The translations under genes and the position numbers were made by a program. Positions 32,019-44,218 of a stretch of 64,000 bases of DNA are shown piece after piece (position 1 is the first letter of the stretch; every line of letters starts with the position of its first letter). The DNA lies in the NCBI RefSeq assembly GCF_000003815.2, contig NC_049995.1:2665006-2729005 (forward strand). Direction: 5' to 3'. Below the pieces are notes generated by a model. It saw nothing but the letters and a program-made list of their open reading frames with translations, was not told the DNA's origin and made no database searches. The stretch comes from Branchiostoma floridae (Eukaryota; Chordata; Leptocardii; Amphioxiformes; Branchiostomatidae).

Positions 32019-33714
32019 AACATCCTTCTGTGCAACCTCAAGTGTAATTAATATACAGTAACTAAATCGTGTGGCATAAATATTTGATTGATATAGATAT
32101 ATATAGGGAGAAGGTAATGATGAGAATGATTGTACATTTTCCATCCAAATTTTGCCCTATTCCTTTTATGAAGAAAAGGAAAAGTATTAAATCAAGATCA
32201 CTTAAGTTTGTAAATACAAAGTAGATACTATCTCAATCTAGTTTGTCTTGAAAGTGAAATGAATCCATTCTCGACACATATTTTGGTTGAAATGTGTTTA
32301 TTAAATATTTGCAAAGAAAGATTGTTCTTTAAGTACTATATGTGCTTCCTGTAAGCTGAATCTATCAGCTACTGTCACATGTCGTACAGTGGGTTTCATA
32401 CATTGGACCTAGATGTAAGTGGAAGATACCATCTATAGATGTATACAGGGGGTAACCTTGTGTAATTTTTGTCATAAACAGAAATGAACAGTTCAAAGGA
32501 TATGGATTCTTATTTTTTTATGCGTTTTTATGCTTAATTATACAATAAATTTGTGGTGGAGCAAAAATAGAGCTTGTATGGTTTTAAGTTCATAAGTCAA
32601 ACAAAAGTAGTGCTACAGTTATAGCACAAAGAAACATTCATTATTGGCTTTAAGTTTGTGGTGAAGAAGCCAACATGAAAACTCCAAATCTAACCGCAAA
32701 CATTTACAGTAGTTTCTTTTTTTTATGAATTCAAATCCAATTTCAGTAACATCCACCACCATACCATAAATGTATCTACCCACAGCAATATACATTTTCT
32801 ATGCCACCATCAAAAATCTCTAACAGTCCTCAACCATAGTTTTACACGATATCAAATTATCACAAACTGTTTTCCCCTTCCGGTCTAACTATTTACCAGA
32901 ATACAGCAGAATGCATTAAAAGTAGGGTTAAACCTACTTTATTTAGAACAGAATTATGATTAACTTGAAATATAAACTATACCTAGTGTGGACTGGTACC
33001 TATTACTCAGACACCACTAAACATAGTTCAACATGGTCAAATGATGACAAATGTGGTGATGGGCCAAGATCACCATTGCCCAGCATTTTGATGTGATTTC
33101 TTGTTCCCAAATACATGTACATCATTTCATGCAAAAATACAGAAACCTTCAATGTTTACCCTTTATCAAAGCATACTGTATAAACATCATATTCCAATGT
33201 ATTCTGGTAAATAGTCGTGACCCCTTGCAAAACGTCTAGTCTTGTTGTAAACTCACAACAGCAGAGTATTCGGACCAACCAGCAATCCTTTAAACAACTA
33301 ATTCTATAAACATATAGAATATCATATGATTATACATAATATAAAGTAGGCCATGTTCTACATGTAACATTGGATATACCATAATTTTGCAAAAACAAAA
33401 CATAAAATATAATGTACCCCCAGTACACTATGGATCTTAAATGCACATGAAGACATCTTTTTTTAACCAAGACTTTTTGGTGATGCCACGTTCTAACAAT
33501 TTATGGCTAAATTTTTGCCAACTGTCATAAATTTCTCTCTAGCAACTATCATATTGTAGGGAACTGCAATAGATATACTTAGTAACAATATCTTTCACCT
33601 AGTGCAATTATAGAAACAAATGTACAATTGTTACAAAGATGTCCTCCAATCCTCATATTGGTCTACACCCTTCATCAGTTTGCATTGGTAAGTGCATTCA
33701 AGATTATCAAAGAT
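32019..33714. other. 3' UTR / intergenic stretch
   Basis: AT-rich, no supported gene. AATAAA at 32544-32549 is a possible BTB-ZF poly(A) signal, about 730 nt after the stop. Confidence 0.5.
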
Positions 33715-34701
33715 CACGATGGTAAAATTTGGCCCAAAAGTTTCCATTCGAACGTGGAGTATCGGGTTACCGGGGCTCCCGCGCGGTCCCCGCGGAGGGC
33801 TGACGGTGACTGAAACATCTTCTACAAGATCGTGATAGTTAGAAAAGCAACCTCTCACACGTATCTCGTCGAAATTAAATGAAAATTGACAGTGTGTACA
33901 CGTTAAATCTTACCGTGTACGTGTGCTGCACAGTTTCGTTTCAATGTTTTCTGAAATATGCCTAGTTGGTTGATTTAGAAAGGGTGTTTGGTGCACAAAA
34001 AAACAAATACCATATTTAGATCGGTCCTAAATTTGACTGAAAATCCAAATCTTTTATATCATATGACTAATGATTGTAAGATCAAACTTTCTGTCTTAGG
34101 GATTTTTGAACTTGTACTTAAAACTATTTTTACAGCCCAGATAAGGTCGAAAAATCATGTTTTTCACACTCAAAGACTCGTAATTCAAAATTGCCTCCAT
34201 ATTCCAAAAATCCCTAAGACAGAAACCTGGAAATATTAGTTGTCGACAATTTAAGTCCTCAAAGAGTTGATTTGCACGCGTTTTGTATGCGATTTAAATA
34301 CCATGTTTGGCCGTATGTCGAGTTACACTGATAGGGACATGGAGTAATTGATACCGCCGTAAACAAGTGTTGTGATATTCAAGGTCACCAATAATGACGC
34401 CAGTAGCTTTGTTACATGTCACATATTCGAAACTTGGCGGCAGCAAAACTAAGCTTGCCAGACGTTTTATATTTGCGAAAAAGTTAGTTTTTCTTCTGAC
34501 GCATGGCACCCAGGAAAACAAGGCTGTTTTCTGCGTGTTTACTGTAACAACCTGCGGATGACCGCGGGTAACCTCTAATAGAACGCCCGTTCTGTTCGAT
34601 CTCGTCAGCGTTCTGTTCGATTACGTCAGATGGAACATGATTCGTGTTCTAAATCCCTAAATAGAAGTCTGGAAATTTTGGGGCCAAATTTTACCATCGT
34701 G
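33715..34701. mobile_element. 987-bp TIR element (CACGATGGTAAAATTTGGCC ends)
   Basis: CACGATGGTAAAATTTGGCC at the left is mirrored at 34682-34701, with similarity of about 30 bp. GAT directly flanks both sides and may be a 3-bp TSD. A second inverted pair (TCTGTCTTAGGGATTTTTG near 34091, its mirror near 34204) lies inside. The GC-rich part at 33770-33805 opens a collagen-like frame that is not a gene. No transposase seen. Confidence 0.78.
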
Positions 34702-35584
34702 GATACAGAAAACCTACCCACCTAAAATCATCAGAACATATGTAGACAGGCACTTAACGTAGTTAACATGTCACTTGCAACTGCAATTATGGCCATGTAT
34801 TTGTGCACCAAACGTTTCATGCATTGCACCATTGCACTAGACTCCTGATTTGCACTACAGGGGTAGAAGGGGTACACCTTTAAAGCATGTGAAAGAAATG
34901 TACAGAGACAATTTCTGCTATGACTTTGCGAAGAGTTGTCATACACTAATAAGTACACCTTTGTATAGGTAGAAGAACTAAATGCTCTCTGGAATTAAAC
35001 ATCAAATTACCTGATTGTGCTTTGACAGCATGCACATGTAACTAATCACTGATTTGAAGGCACATACATGTAGCACAAAGTAACAAATCTGTTAGAATTA
35101 CTGTAACAATGATTTCAAGTTGCAGCAAGTTTTTTTCTCCAAAATCCTACCCAATACAACCTAGTCAAGATCATAAGTATACTGATTTTCTGACTCAAAC
35201 ATTTTCAGAGCATCACCACCTTATATATCTTTTTCGGTTATGGAATGGTTCCCAAGTGTGTACTTAAGTATGTTTATGGCAATCATACATTAGGAATGGG
35301 GTAACCGTAACTTAGGAACATGTCTTCTTGAAAGTTGTGTTGTATATGTCTTTATCTGAGTGTATAGCCGGTATAACCGCCCTTTTGGCATAACCCACCA
35401 GCTTTGTGGGCACGCAGCTCGGCAGCAGCTGGTTATGGCTATTTCTTTACAACCACAAGGTCAGCCTGTGACCTTTGCTGATCATATTTTTTTTCAAATG
35501 TGTCTAATTTTGCAAATTGTACTTTGCTAGATGTGCATAACAACTAAACTCCAGCAGCAAGTTCAACAACATGGATTCCTATAT
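34702..35584. other. Non-coding intergenic stretch
   Basis: No gene or clear repeat recognised. Confidence 0.5.
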
Positions 35585-35919
35585 CAGGGCTCAAAATACC
35601 TGTTTCAGCATACCTGCACAGGTGCAGGTAACATTGAAAATTACCTGCACCTGACAAATTTTACCTGCACCACTCTGAATTTAGGAAGTATGGATCATAC
35701 TGAAATTGTTCAGGAACCATTATTTTATATCTAATAGGTGGTAGCAGTCAGTGCAGCTTATGACAATCCCTATACATCTAAATCAAAGGAAATTTATGTA
35801 TAATTTACTATAAAGCCAAGTACATGGACCAGTTAGGTGCAGGTAGACACCAGAAATACCTGCACAGCTCCAATTTTACCTGCACTAACCTGCATATGCA
35901 GGTAGTATTTCGAGCCCTG
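35585..35919. mobile_element. 335-bp hAT-like MITE with internal TACCTGCAC repeats
   Basis: Ends CAGGGCTCAAAATAC and its mirror GTATTTCGAGCCCTG fit hAT-type termini. TTACCTGCAC or its complement recurs at least seven times inside, mostly subterminally. A matching 8-bp TSD is not evident, so the insertion is old or the edges are eroded. Confidence 0.75.
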
Positions 35920-36037
35920 TATTATGAGTGAGCTGAAAAAAATTTTCATCTGAACATAGCCCTGATATTGTATGGAAAAAAACATTATGATGATTTTTGT
36001 GTTGTACGGTGTACATGAAGTAGCAGTACATTGCAGT

Positions 36038-39000
36038 TTATGAAATAGTAGCAGCACGGCCAACCGGCTGTATCTGGTTGTTCAGAAACCTAGCGTATGG
36101 GTCGCTACCCCTTCGTTCCAGATGTGGGTGTACGATTTCCAGCGTTCCCTGGCTACGGAGCTGTCGCTGAAACCTCCGCCTCTTCTTCTGCGCCTGCACA
36201 GCCTTGTACTTCTTGAAGAGTCGGTAGCCGCCATAGACGGGAAGAACGAACGTGCCGACTCCGACCAATAGGCTGCCAGCACCCACCGCTAGACCTGCCA
36301 GCACTGGAGCAGCCACAAGTTGTCCGCCTGTTTCAGGACAAACATAATACATAAGTTAGGGTAGGTGAATATGGGTGCCATCTTGCAGAATCAACTAGTA
36401 TTGCAAGGTCCCACCTCTAGAATGGTAGAAATCTCCAAGCAAACCGGTAGCATGACTGTTGAAACATGCCACAGCAGTTGAATCTGTTTCGAGGCTACTA
36501 CCACTGGAGCAGCAACCATTTGTCCACCTTTTTTCAAGGAACACGTACATGCTGTCTTACAAGAGTAAGCTCTACCTTAAGATAAGCAGAATTGTTCAAA
36601 AAGAAAACAGGTTAGGACAATCCGGCAGTCTTGGCTATCTAGACTGATGGTCTAGACTGTCCGGACAATCCGGACAGGCCAGATCGTCAAATGAGAACAT
36701 CAATTTTTTTTCTAAGAACCCTTGAACACTACAGTCTTACCGAGCACAGCTCCGCGGATCATCTTGCGCTGAACAGGCTTCTCCGCCTTGTACAGATATT
36801 TGCAGCCGAAGACGCTCAGCTTGGTGTAGTGGTTCCCCATGAAGCGAATGTCCCGGAAGCGGTCCCCGCAGCGGTAACAGAACTCCGTCTTACACCGCGT
36901 GCACGTCATGTGATCACACCCAGATGTCCTCTGGATGTAAATCTAGAAAAGAAATGTTTAAATTTGACGATCTGGCCTGTCCGGATTGTCCGGACAGTCT
37001 AGACCATCAGTCTAGATAGCCACAAATGGACATAAATAAAATAAAAATTGGTAAAAATTTGTAAAATCTTCATTGTTACAATTCACAAATTCTAAAGTGT
37101 CACCATCATTTCATTAGCAATGGCATAAATGAAGAAAAAATTTTGTACTTATTGATGTAGTTTCAACTTCTATATAATGCATTGTATGACTTCCCTAGGA
37201 GGTACTGTGCTATGCACTACAGTACATGTATTCTTTCATAATTTTTATACTCCAAAATTCTAAACTAGGATTGAATAAATTGTTAACATGTACATTGCCA
37301 AAACCCTTTTCAAACCTTTTGTATCTCAGATTTTCAAAACTACAGCAACCACTTCTACAGATGGCTTTATTTGCATGCTTTCCAAGATGGCAACGCCCAT
37401 ACACATCACGTAAACAGAACAGCTTGTTGGACATAACAGTTTTCTTTTACACAACCAGTTTTTCTCATCTGCTGACGTTTTGATGTCTGTCAGACATCTT
37501 CCAGAGCTTCGAAACATATGCAGGTGAGAAAAACCGGTTGTGTAAAAGAAAACTCTAACTTATGTCCTATGATCTACCAACCTGATGAAATTCTTTTTTT
37601 TTTTGGAGAACAATTTGTCATATTTCCTCACCTTACATTTGGGACATTTTTGTGCATTGACCTGCCCCTGACATTCCTCCTTGGCCCAAACCTTCAGCAG
37701 TTTGTCCCCCTTCTGGTACAGCCTGCAGTTCACCCCTTCGTGCCAGGGGGCGTGACAGGGGAAGCACCACACCATGCTGCACTCCTTACACACCACCTAA
37801 GGTTGCAATAAGAACAAAAAACATAAAACATACATTAAAATTGATATATTACATTTTTTTCTGGGCAACTTTTTGCAAATTTTTTTCATTTCTTCGCAAA
37901 TTTTGTGCCATGTAAATTCAACAACCCTATAATGCTAGTTTACCTTTATCCGTGGGGAAGCCTATATCCGTTGTATCTAAAAACAGGGCACACATTAGGT
38001 AAATCAAACACACAGTTTCATTACCATAGCCTGGACAATACATGTTTTTTCTGGGCAATTTTAGCCAATTTTAGTTTTTTCTTGGTAATTTTAGCCTCCA
38101 ATTTTTAGCCTCCTATTATAGCCTCCAATATACAAAGTTGCCCCTACCATAGCCTCCTCAGGTGACCAGTCCTTCTTGGAAACCAGGCGCTTGTCGACAG
38201 TCATGGGTTCACTGCAGCGTGGACAAGTTTTAACATGGGGCTCTCCTAAACATGGCAGAAAACAAAATTGAATTATCATTAATTTTATATGTCTAACATA
38301 ATTAAGAAGAATTAGATTAGTACATGACTCACATGCAGTTGAATTTGACGCTATTTTCCTTGGAGTGAGTTAAAGGGCACTCCAGGCACGTGCATTAGGA
38401 GTTTATGACAAAATCAGTACGTTTTTTTTTATAGGCATTTGTTTAATGACATTAAAACAACAAACTGATACTTACTGTTTGCTTCCACTAGATACCGTTG
38501 AAACTTCAGTCGAGCATCGTCGTCCAGCCTGAAGGTGATTTCCTCCCGTGAAACGGTGCTCTGACACTCGCTGCTACAGCAGTACAGCTTCACAATAGCC
38601 TGGAGGACCTGAGTGAAGGCAGCAGAAAAACAGAAATTAGTAAATAATTTTTGTGACATATATAGTAAACAGTACCAAATCTTGCCTATAACGTTAGTTC
38701 ACCATTATCCGCGGGGTAACCTATATCTGTTGTGCTACTAAACAGGGTATCTAGGGATATCAAGTCGATGGACGGTAGTTTCAAATTGTACTATTTTCAA
38801 AATATTGGAGTTTGAAACCATTTCTGTCGACTTGATATCTCTAAATACATTGTTCTTACAAAGAACGGATAAAGGTTACCCTACGGATAAAGGTGAACTA
38901 TCGTTAGCTAATACTGCTATATTATGAGAGTAACACAAAAGAGTCTGACCCATATCTACATGCATAAAAATTAACATCAGACATAAGGAATTGTCTGGGG

Positions 39001-42000
39001 AAAATGAAATATTTCTAAAAGTAATTAAGCCATGACGCATGTACACAATTACATTTTTACGGAGGCAACTCAGACTAATAAATCGATGACGTATGATGAC
39101 TCATTCTACTGGTCTTCAGAATTTGATTAAATGTTTTATCGATTTGATTGTTTCGTCAGAGGGCTTGGTGTCTAGTGAGTCACTAATTACTAAGGCACGA
39201 TCTACACACAGTTTTTCCCGATATCGGCGAGAGGTTGTCGCAACCTCTTGCCGACAGCTTTTTTTCATCGTCTAGATGGAACTACTATATCGCCATTACG
39301 ATATCGGGAAAATTTCTCCCGAAAGGTCCGGACCATTCGTACGATACCTTACTGATAGCTTAGCAGGGGTCCCCAACAGCTTTGCGCGCGTGTAGATGCT
39401 TCCCAACTTCGGGAAGGCTCATTAGCATATAACGCCATTTGGAAAATCGCGCTATATGTTTATGACTGCAAGCGCCATGGGTGTCTGGCCCCCTACGTTC
39501 TAGATCCCTCCCGACATCTCCACAGATATCGGTAAAAACTGTGTGTAAATTGGGCCTAAGTAAAATAAGACATGCCCATAAGGCATGTGAGGATCTAATT
39601 CTATAATTACATTGTCAGAATAGTGATATTTTTTATGATTCAATGCAACCAATTTTACTTCTCTTTTTCAGAATTCTATTCAGGCAATTTTGTTATCAAG
39701 AATAATGATAAATTGATTTTTCATGCATTTTTGACACAATAGCATCATGTGGCATAAACCCTTAGTGTTACCAAAGGCAGTCATATGGTATTTTACATTT
39801 TGTGAATCTCGTGACTACTATATGAGCTCTTCCTTGCTCTTCCCTAAACACTTCTTTTTAAATGACAATTGAGACATACTGTATATCTGCTTTGACAAAA
39901 GCTTGTACTCCCTTCAGTAACCACATGTAGCCTTTGTTTCTGCTCTCTTTGTTGTTCTAAAGAGTCACAAGACCTATATTTATTCTCTACTGGTCCACTC
40001 ATGTGAGAACAGACAAAGGAACCCAAATTTAGATCTTCATGATATGAAACTCAGACGAAACAGGAACTTAAAGTTAAAAGACAAATGATATCCGAATTTC
40101 AAAAAAATTCTGTCTAAAACTTTAAATGGGCCACTATTGTGCTAGCCTGGTATCCAGACGTATCAAACCTACTGTCAGTCCTGACACTTTCATGTCCTCT
40201 CTACAAATTTGCATAGAGGACAGAAGAGACTCAGGGGCTATAATACGTCTGGATGCCAGGCTATCGTTGTGTTGTTTTCTGAACAGCTTAGCAGGAAATG
40301 GGTTTCAAAGAGTTTTTTTTTCTAAATCAGGTTCGTAGGGCCTGATGTTACCATCATGGTGATGAAGAGCGGCCCATAGCGATAACTGTAGCAGCATCTC
40401 TTCTCCCTAAGTCAGAAACATCAAGCTTAAGCAAGCTTGACTTCACTGACTCAACAGGCGAAGCAGGGGTTACGAGGCTGCTCGGGAAATTCCCTACCCC
40501 ATTTTGGCCGGAATGGTTTGATCCGCTCACATCGCACCATCGCACATGTGGCGGGTTGTTTTACGTGCCCGGGGTGTGGCTCTCCCCAAACACGGGACCT
40601 CCACTTAACGTCCTATCCGAGGGACGACTCATTTTCACTTGAGTAAAGTGAGGAAAGTCGTGTAAAGTGCCTTTCCCAAGAGCACAAGACCAGCAACACG
40701 GCAGGCGGATTCAAACCGGCGACCTCTCGGTCACGGGCCGAATACACTACCACTGTGCTACGCGGCCCCACTTAGTTTATGTTTTTGTTATTGAGTCGTC
40801 TGGAATCCATGTTCAGAAGGGACAATAAACCATCCTATATGGGATCGAGCCTCAGCCCTTAAATTTTGGCGTGCTAAAGAACCCAACACACTTATTGGGT
40901 CACCAAGTATTCTCAGCTTAAAAAAACACATTGCAAAGCCTGACATTACTTAAAAAAATCCTCATGACTGGTTTACCTTAGAATTCATTTAATTCTGTGA
41001 AGACTTTTTGGAATTTGGTGGTAGAAAGGGAAAAGAGGTTGGTGCAGTGTTTTAATATATTGGCATAGTAGTACATGATAGTATTCATAAACTTGAGAGA
41101 CACATATTCATAAACTTGATCCATGAAAAAATGGCGAGGCAAAAATTGAACCACTACAAATGTTTCAAGACTTACGGTACTTTATATATTAGAGGGTCTG
41201 CATGCTCTTTTACGTAAGGCGTAGGCAGCCTATTTTATTTTTCGTAATTCGTAGGGAAAACCATCTTATCTACGTAAATCGTAGCGAGGCGACGAAATTT
41301 AGCGTAATTGCCTTCCTTGATTTAGCGTAATACGTAGGGGGTTCTCCTGAATTCAGCGTAAATCGTTGTCAGGACGCCCCATGCTGACCCTCATATTACT
41401 CTGGTTTATATCCCAGAAACAATGGTTGTGCAGTGTTTTGATAGTCATGGGTATTGCATTGGGAGACACATATCCATGAAAAAATGGTAAGGCAAAAAAT
41501 AAAAAGACAACGCAAAAAATGCAAAATCAGTAATATTTTAAGTCTGTATTGCATTCACTAGGCCTGTTCTATATCCCAGAAACAATAAATCCTGTGGACC
41601 ACCCAAATAAACATTCCCAAGGGACCCACTGTAACAGGTGGCTGTATCAGCAACATGGTTAACATCTCAAAACACTTCATTAGGGGCCATCTAATTGATT
41701 GCATTGTTTACAAACATTGGGAGGAATTGCCTTATCAGAAAGAATCCTTCACAATTAGTGACTGATTTTAATTATCTAACGCTAGTTGACCTTTATCTGT
41801 TGGGTAACCTATATCCGTTGTTTTTCAAAACAGGTTATTTTAGGCACATCAAGTCGATGGGAGGTAGTTTTAAACGGCAATATCCTGAAAATATTGCAAA
41901 TTGAAACTAGTGTCCATCGTGTGATATATTTCTCCAAATATGTGTAATATCTCCAAAACAATGCATTACGAAATTGACACAAGTGTTTCATGAATGGATT

Positions 42001-44218
42001 CAAAAATATGCATCTATAAAGTTCATTTGGAAAAGGTATGAGGTCGTGGAACTCTAGTATTTAGGGTATAGTGTAATATCATTTGAATGTTAACATTGCT
42101 GATGTGGCCTGTGTGACATACAGTCAGTGTGACAGTGAGTCATCACTTATCGGGTCACTGCATTTTGTTTACGCTCTGGCCAGGTGGAGACAATACACTA
42201 AGTACATACTGGGGACAAACCATTGTCTCTTTAGGGGTGGTTTTCAAAAGAATAAGTCCTTTTTTCAAGTAGCATTTCTTGAAATATATTTTCTGACCTT
42301 TATACAGTTGTACAAAACTTTAAAAGGCAATTTGGAGCTTTTTCTGTACACTCCCCCTCTGTTGTTGATGGTTTGCCCTAGAACCACATTGCTTGGAGGT
42401 CAGTCTGCATGTACCATATTTGTTTTAGGGGTCATCTTTAGGTGTAAGAGAAACAAACTAAAGAAAAGTTAAGAACTCCTCATGAAATCACAATATCAAG
42501 GTATCAAACTAAAAGAATTTTTGCATCAGAAATGGAATTCATAGAGGAATTAAATGAAGCAAAGAATTTTGAGCGTGACTAAATAACAATTATGACAATG
42601 TTTTTTACCTATTTAGACTGCAAAAATCTATATTCCTAATGTATTAAATACAAAGAATATTAATAGTGTGTTGTTGACAGATTGCATTATATCCAATGAT
42701 AGAAGCACTTGTTCTATGCCGCCCTCTATGCCCCACTTTGCCTGAAAACTAAGGTGTGTCCCACCTCAATGTCATGACCTCAATTGTCTGAAATGCCACT
42801 GTACTTAAGTCAGCTGTCACGAAAAGTAAACTATACATAAACCCTACTCTCCAAGCAGAGGTTAAGCTCCGGCTGTTTTACGTGTTTTATGGTCGTTTTT
42901 ATCTGGCTTTCTATTTTGTCATTTTTCTTGAAGTACGCCAGCCAAACTGGTTATGTTAGGTTTTGACACAGCAAGATAAAATGAAAAACAGAAAGCCCGA
43001 TAAAAACGACTAAAAAAAACGTTTAAAAAAAAAAACAGCCGGAGCCTAACCTCTGCTTGGAGAGTACATAAACCCCACAAGCTTCTGACTCAAGAAAAGC
43101 AGAACTGTTCCAAACAATAGCTGCATTGAAGGAAAAAGGAACTAGCCAACTTTCCACATTAGTAGAACATAAAACTGTATTAAAACCATTAGAGATGCAA
43201 TTTGTGAATTCAATCTTTGTTTGTCTAAGAGTAAAACTGTAATTTGCAAAATGACCAATGAATGCCATGTATTTGAGTTTATTTAGCTGATGCACCTGCT
43301 ACCTGTTGCCTTTATACTATGGACCCCATAACATATTTATTAGGGTACGGACAAAATATAAGTACAGTAGAAGCCAGCACATAAAAATAGGCTTCCACTG
43401 TATTATGATTAGTAAAAGGTGAAGAGACATATGCACACACACACACACAACAAACAAACAAATGTAAGACTGCGAAATACCTGTGTTGTAAAGTACTGTT
43501 TCAAGCAGGCATCACAGACGGGGAAGTTACAGCAAGGCCGGCGGTGGAGGGCCTGCGTTTCGAGGCACACGCCGCACTCGGTCACGGTGAACTCACCGAC
43601 GAGGGACGCAGAGAGCCTCGGGGACGACTCCGTTTCGTCCCGATCCAACTCGATGAAGAACTCGGGGTCGTCCACGATCTCTGCGAACTGTTGTATCTGC
43701 TCTTCGTCCAGTTCTTCTTCTAAAGTCTCGTTCGAGGCCGTTTCGTCGGGATCGAGCATCGAGTTAGCCTCGGAGTTCGGCCCGTTGCGAGTCCTCCGTC
43801 TCCGGAGTAAGTTTTCCAGCAGAAGTCTGTGTTCGGGTGTTAGTCGGATTTTCCCGTCCCTTGCAGGTCTGCCTACCGAGGTCTCTGGTAGTAGTAGATC
43901 GTCGTCGGCGAAAAGGTCGAGTCTTCCCCATGCGATGCCGTCGTCGTCAAGCGAGTCGCTCGAGCCGGATTTTGGTACGCACCGGACAATGGTACACCCT
44001 CCATCGGCAAGGTCGGCCACTGAAGCCCGCCTGGCTTCCTTGAGTGTACCCGACGAGCATTCAGTATTCTTGGTCGTAATAACGTTACCTAACTCCATGT
44101 CGAATAGATCGACAGCGATTGCGAAAATGAAATCCTCATCATCGTCGTCGTTCCCGTTTTGTTGTTGTCCTTCTGACGTGTGGGTTTCCCCTTGCCCAGC
44201 AAGAGATGAATCAGCCAT
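36038..44218 (-). CDS. RNF217: RING-IBR-RING E3 ubiquitin ligase, RNF217-like
   Basis: RBR ligases pass ubiquitin through a catalytic cysteine in RING2. Six exons on the minus strand: 44218-43481, 38608-38476, 38245-38148, 37796-37632, 36942-36741, 36327-36038. All phases join, giving 541 aa, close to human RNF217 as I recall it. Exon 1 has an acidic, disordered N-terminus and begins RING1 (CGVCLETQ, CCNFPVCDACLKQY). Exons 2-4 hold the rest of RING1 and the IBR (VVCKECSMVWCFPCHAPWHE, GVNC, YQKGDKLL). Exon 5 holds RING2 with GCDHMTC, whose first Cys is the expected catalytic residue, and FCYRCGDRF. Exon 6 encodes a Gly/Val-rich TM segment and a basic tail. The WHEGVNC and FGCKYLY motifs are what point to RNF217. 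Intron 1 (4.9 kb) is packed with MITEs. Exon 5 is bracketed by a perfect inverted repeat. Confidence 0.93.
36632..37022. repeat. Perfect 61-bp inverted repeat flanking RNF217 exon 5
   Basis: The arms 36632-36692 and 36962-37022 are exact reverse complements over 61 bp, beginning TGGCTATCTAGACTGATGGT. They lie 48 nt and 19 nt from the two edges of the 202-nt exon. Each arm contains smaller palindromes (CTAGACTGATGGTCTAG, TGTCCGGACAATCCGGACA). Perfect identity implies a recent origin or repeated correction. Confidence 0.97.
37433..37571. mobile_element. Foldback MITE in RNF217 intron 4
   Basis: AGTTTTCTTTTACACAACC with GTTTTTCTC at 37437-37466 is mirrored at 37523-37554 with one or two mismatches around a loop of about 60 bp. 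Outer GGACATAA and TTATGTCC also pair. Confidence 0.75.
37931..38005 (+). mobile_element. One-armed copy of the GCTAGTTCACCTTTATCCG MITE family
   Basis: GCTAGTTTACCTTTATCCGT, CCTATATCCGTTGTA and AAACAGGG match the left arm of 38689-38908. The right arm is not found. Confidence 0.65.
38689..38908. mobile_element. 220-bp MITE, GTTAGTTCACC..TATCCG family, both arms present
   Basis: TAACGTTAGTTCACCATTAT and onward at the left mirrors AAAGGTGAACTATCGTTAG at the right. An inner inverted pair (ATCAAGTCGA and TCGACTTGAT) also occurs. Relatives lie at 37931, 41777 and 47802-48252. Confidence 0.82.
39194..39556. mobile_element. 363-bp Harbinger-like MITE with TAA TSD
   Basis: Termini GGCNCRATYTACACACAG with TTTTTNCCGATAT mirror each other, and TAA flanks both sides (39191-39193, 39557-39559). 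A 3-bp TWA duplication with a GG start fits PIF/Harbinger. An inner palindrome GCGAGAGGTTGTCGCAACCT follows the left arm. Confidence 0.78.
40143..40263. mobile_element. 121-bp MITE with TAGCCTGGTATCCAGACGTAT termini
   Basis: TAGCCTGGTATCCAGACGTA at the left is mirrored by TACGTCTGGATGCCAGGCTA at the right with one mismatch. It shares its terminus with 29104-29326. Confidence 0.85.
40378..40769 (-). mobile_element. tRNA-derived SINE, full head and body
   Basis: On the minus strand it starts GGGGCCGCGTAGCACAGTGG (A box) and continues to GGTTTGAATCC (B box, 40707-40717). The body contains CTTGGGAAAGGCACTTTACA, which resembles the conserved central domain of several metazoan SINEs. Fragments of the same family are at 6745-6875 and 27077-27115. 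Confidence 0.8.
41192..41392. mobile_element. 201-bp TIR element with a 30-bp-period CGTAA array
   Basis: GAGGGTCTGCATG at the left is mirrored by CATGCTGACCCTC at the right. Between them, (T/A)(A/G)CGTAA units, several followed by TCGTAGG, begin at 41211, 41241, 41271, 41301, 41324 and 41355. Regular sites of this kind inside a TIR element may be transposase binding sites. Confidence 0.65.
41777..41965 (+). mobile_element. Copy of the GCTAGTTCACC MITE family, right arm eroded
   Basis: AACGCTAGTTGACCTTTATC, GGGTAACCTATATCCGTTG and ACATCAAGTCGATGGGAGGT follow the order of 38689-38908. The right end is unclear. Confidence 0.65.
42847..43064. mobile_element. 218-bp foldback MITE, CTCTCCAAGCAGAGGTTA termini, TA TSD
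   Basis: CTCTCCAAGCAGAGGTTA with GCTCCGGCTGTTTT at the left is mirrored at the right with one mismatch near the end. TA flanks both sides (42845-42846, 43065-43066). The first 13 bases are shared with elements whose interiors are unrelated. Confidence 0.88.

Noticed and set aside
33631-33858. Minus-strand frame with collagen-like GPRGSPGNP
   Set aside because: Most of it lies inside the TIR element 33715-34701 at a GC-rich patch and has no neighbouring Gly-X-Y exons.
41211-41370. Regular short repeats resembling a CRISPR-like array
   Set aside because: Eukaryotic intron, repeat core of only about 7-14 bp with variants, enclosed by TIRs; better read as transposon subterminal sites.
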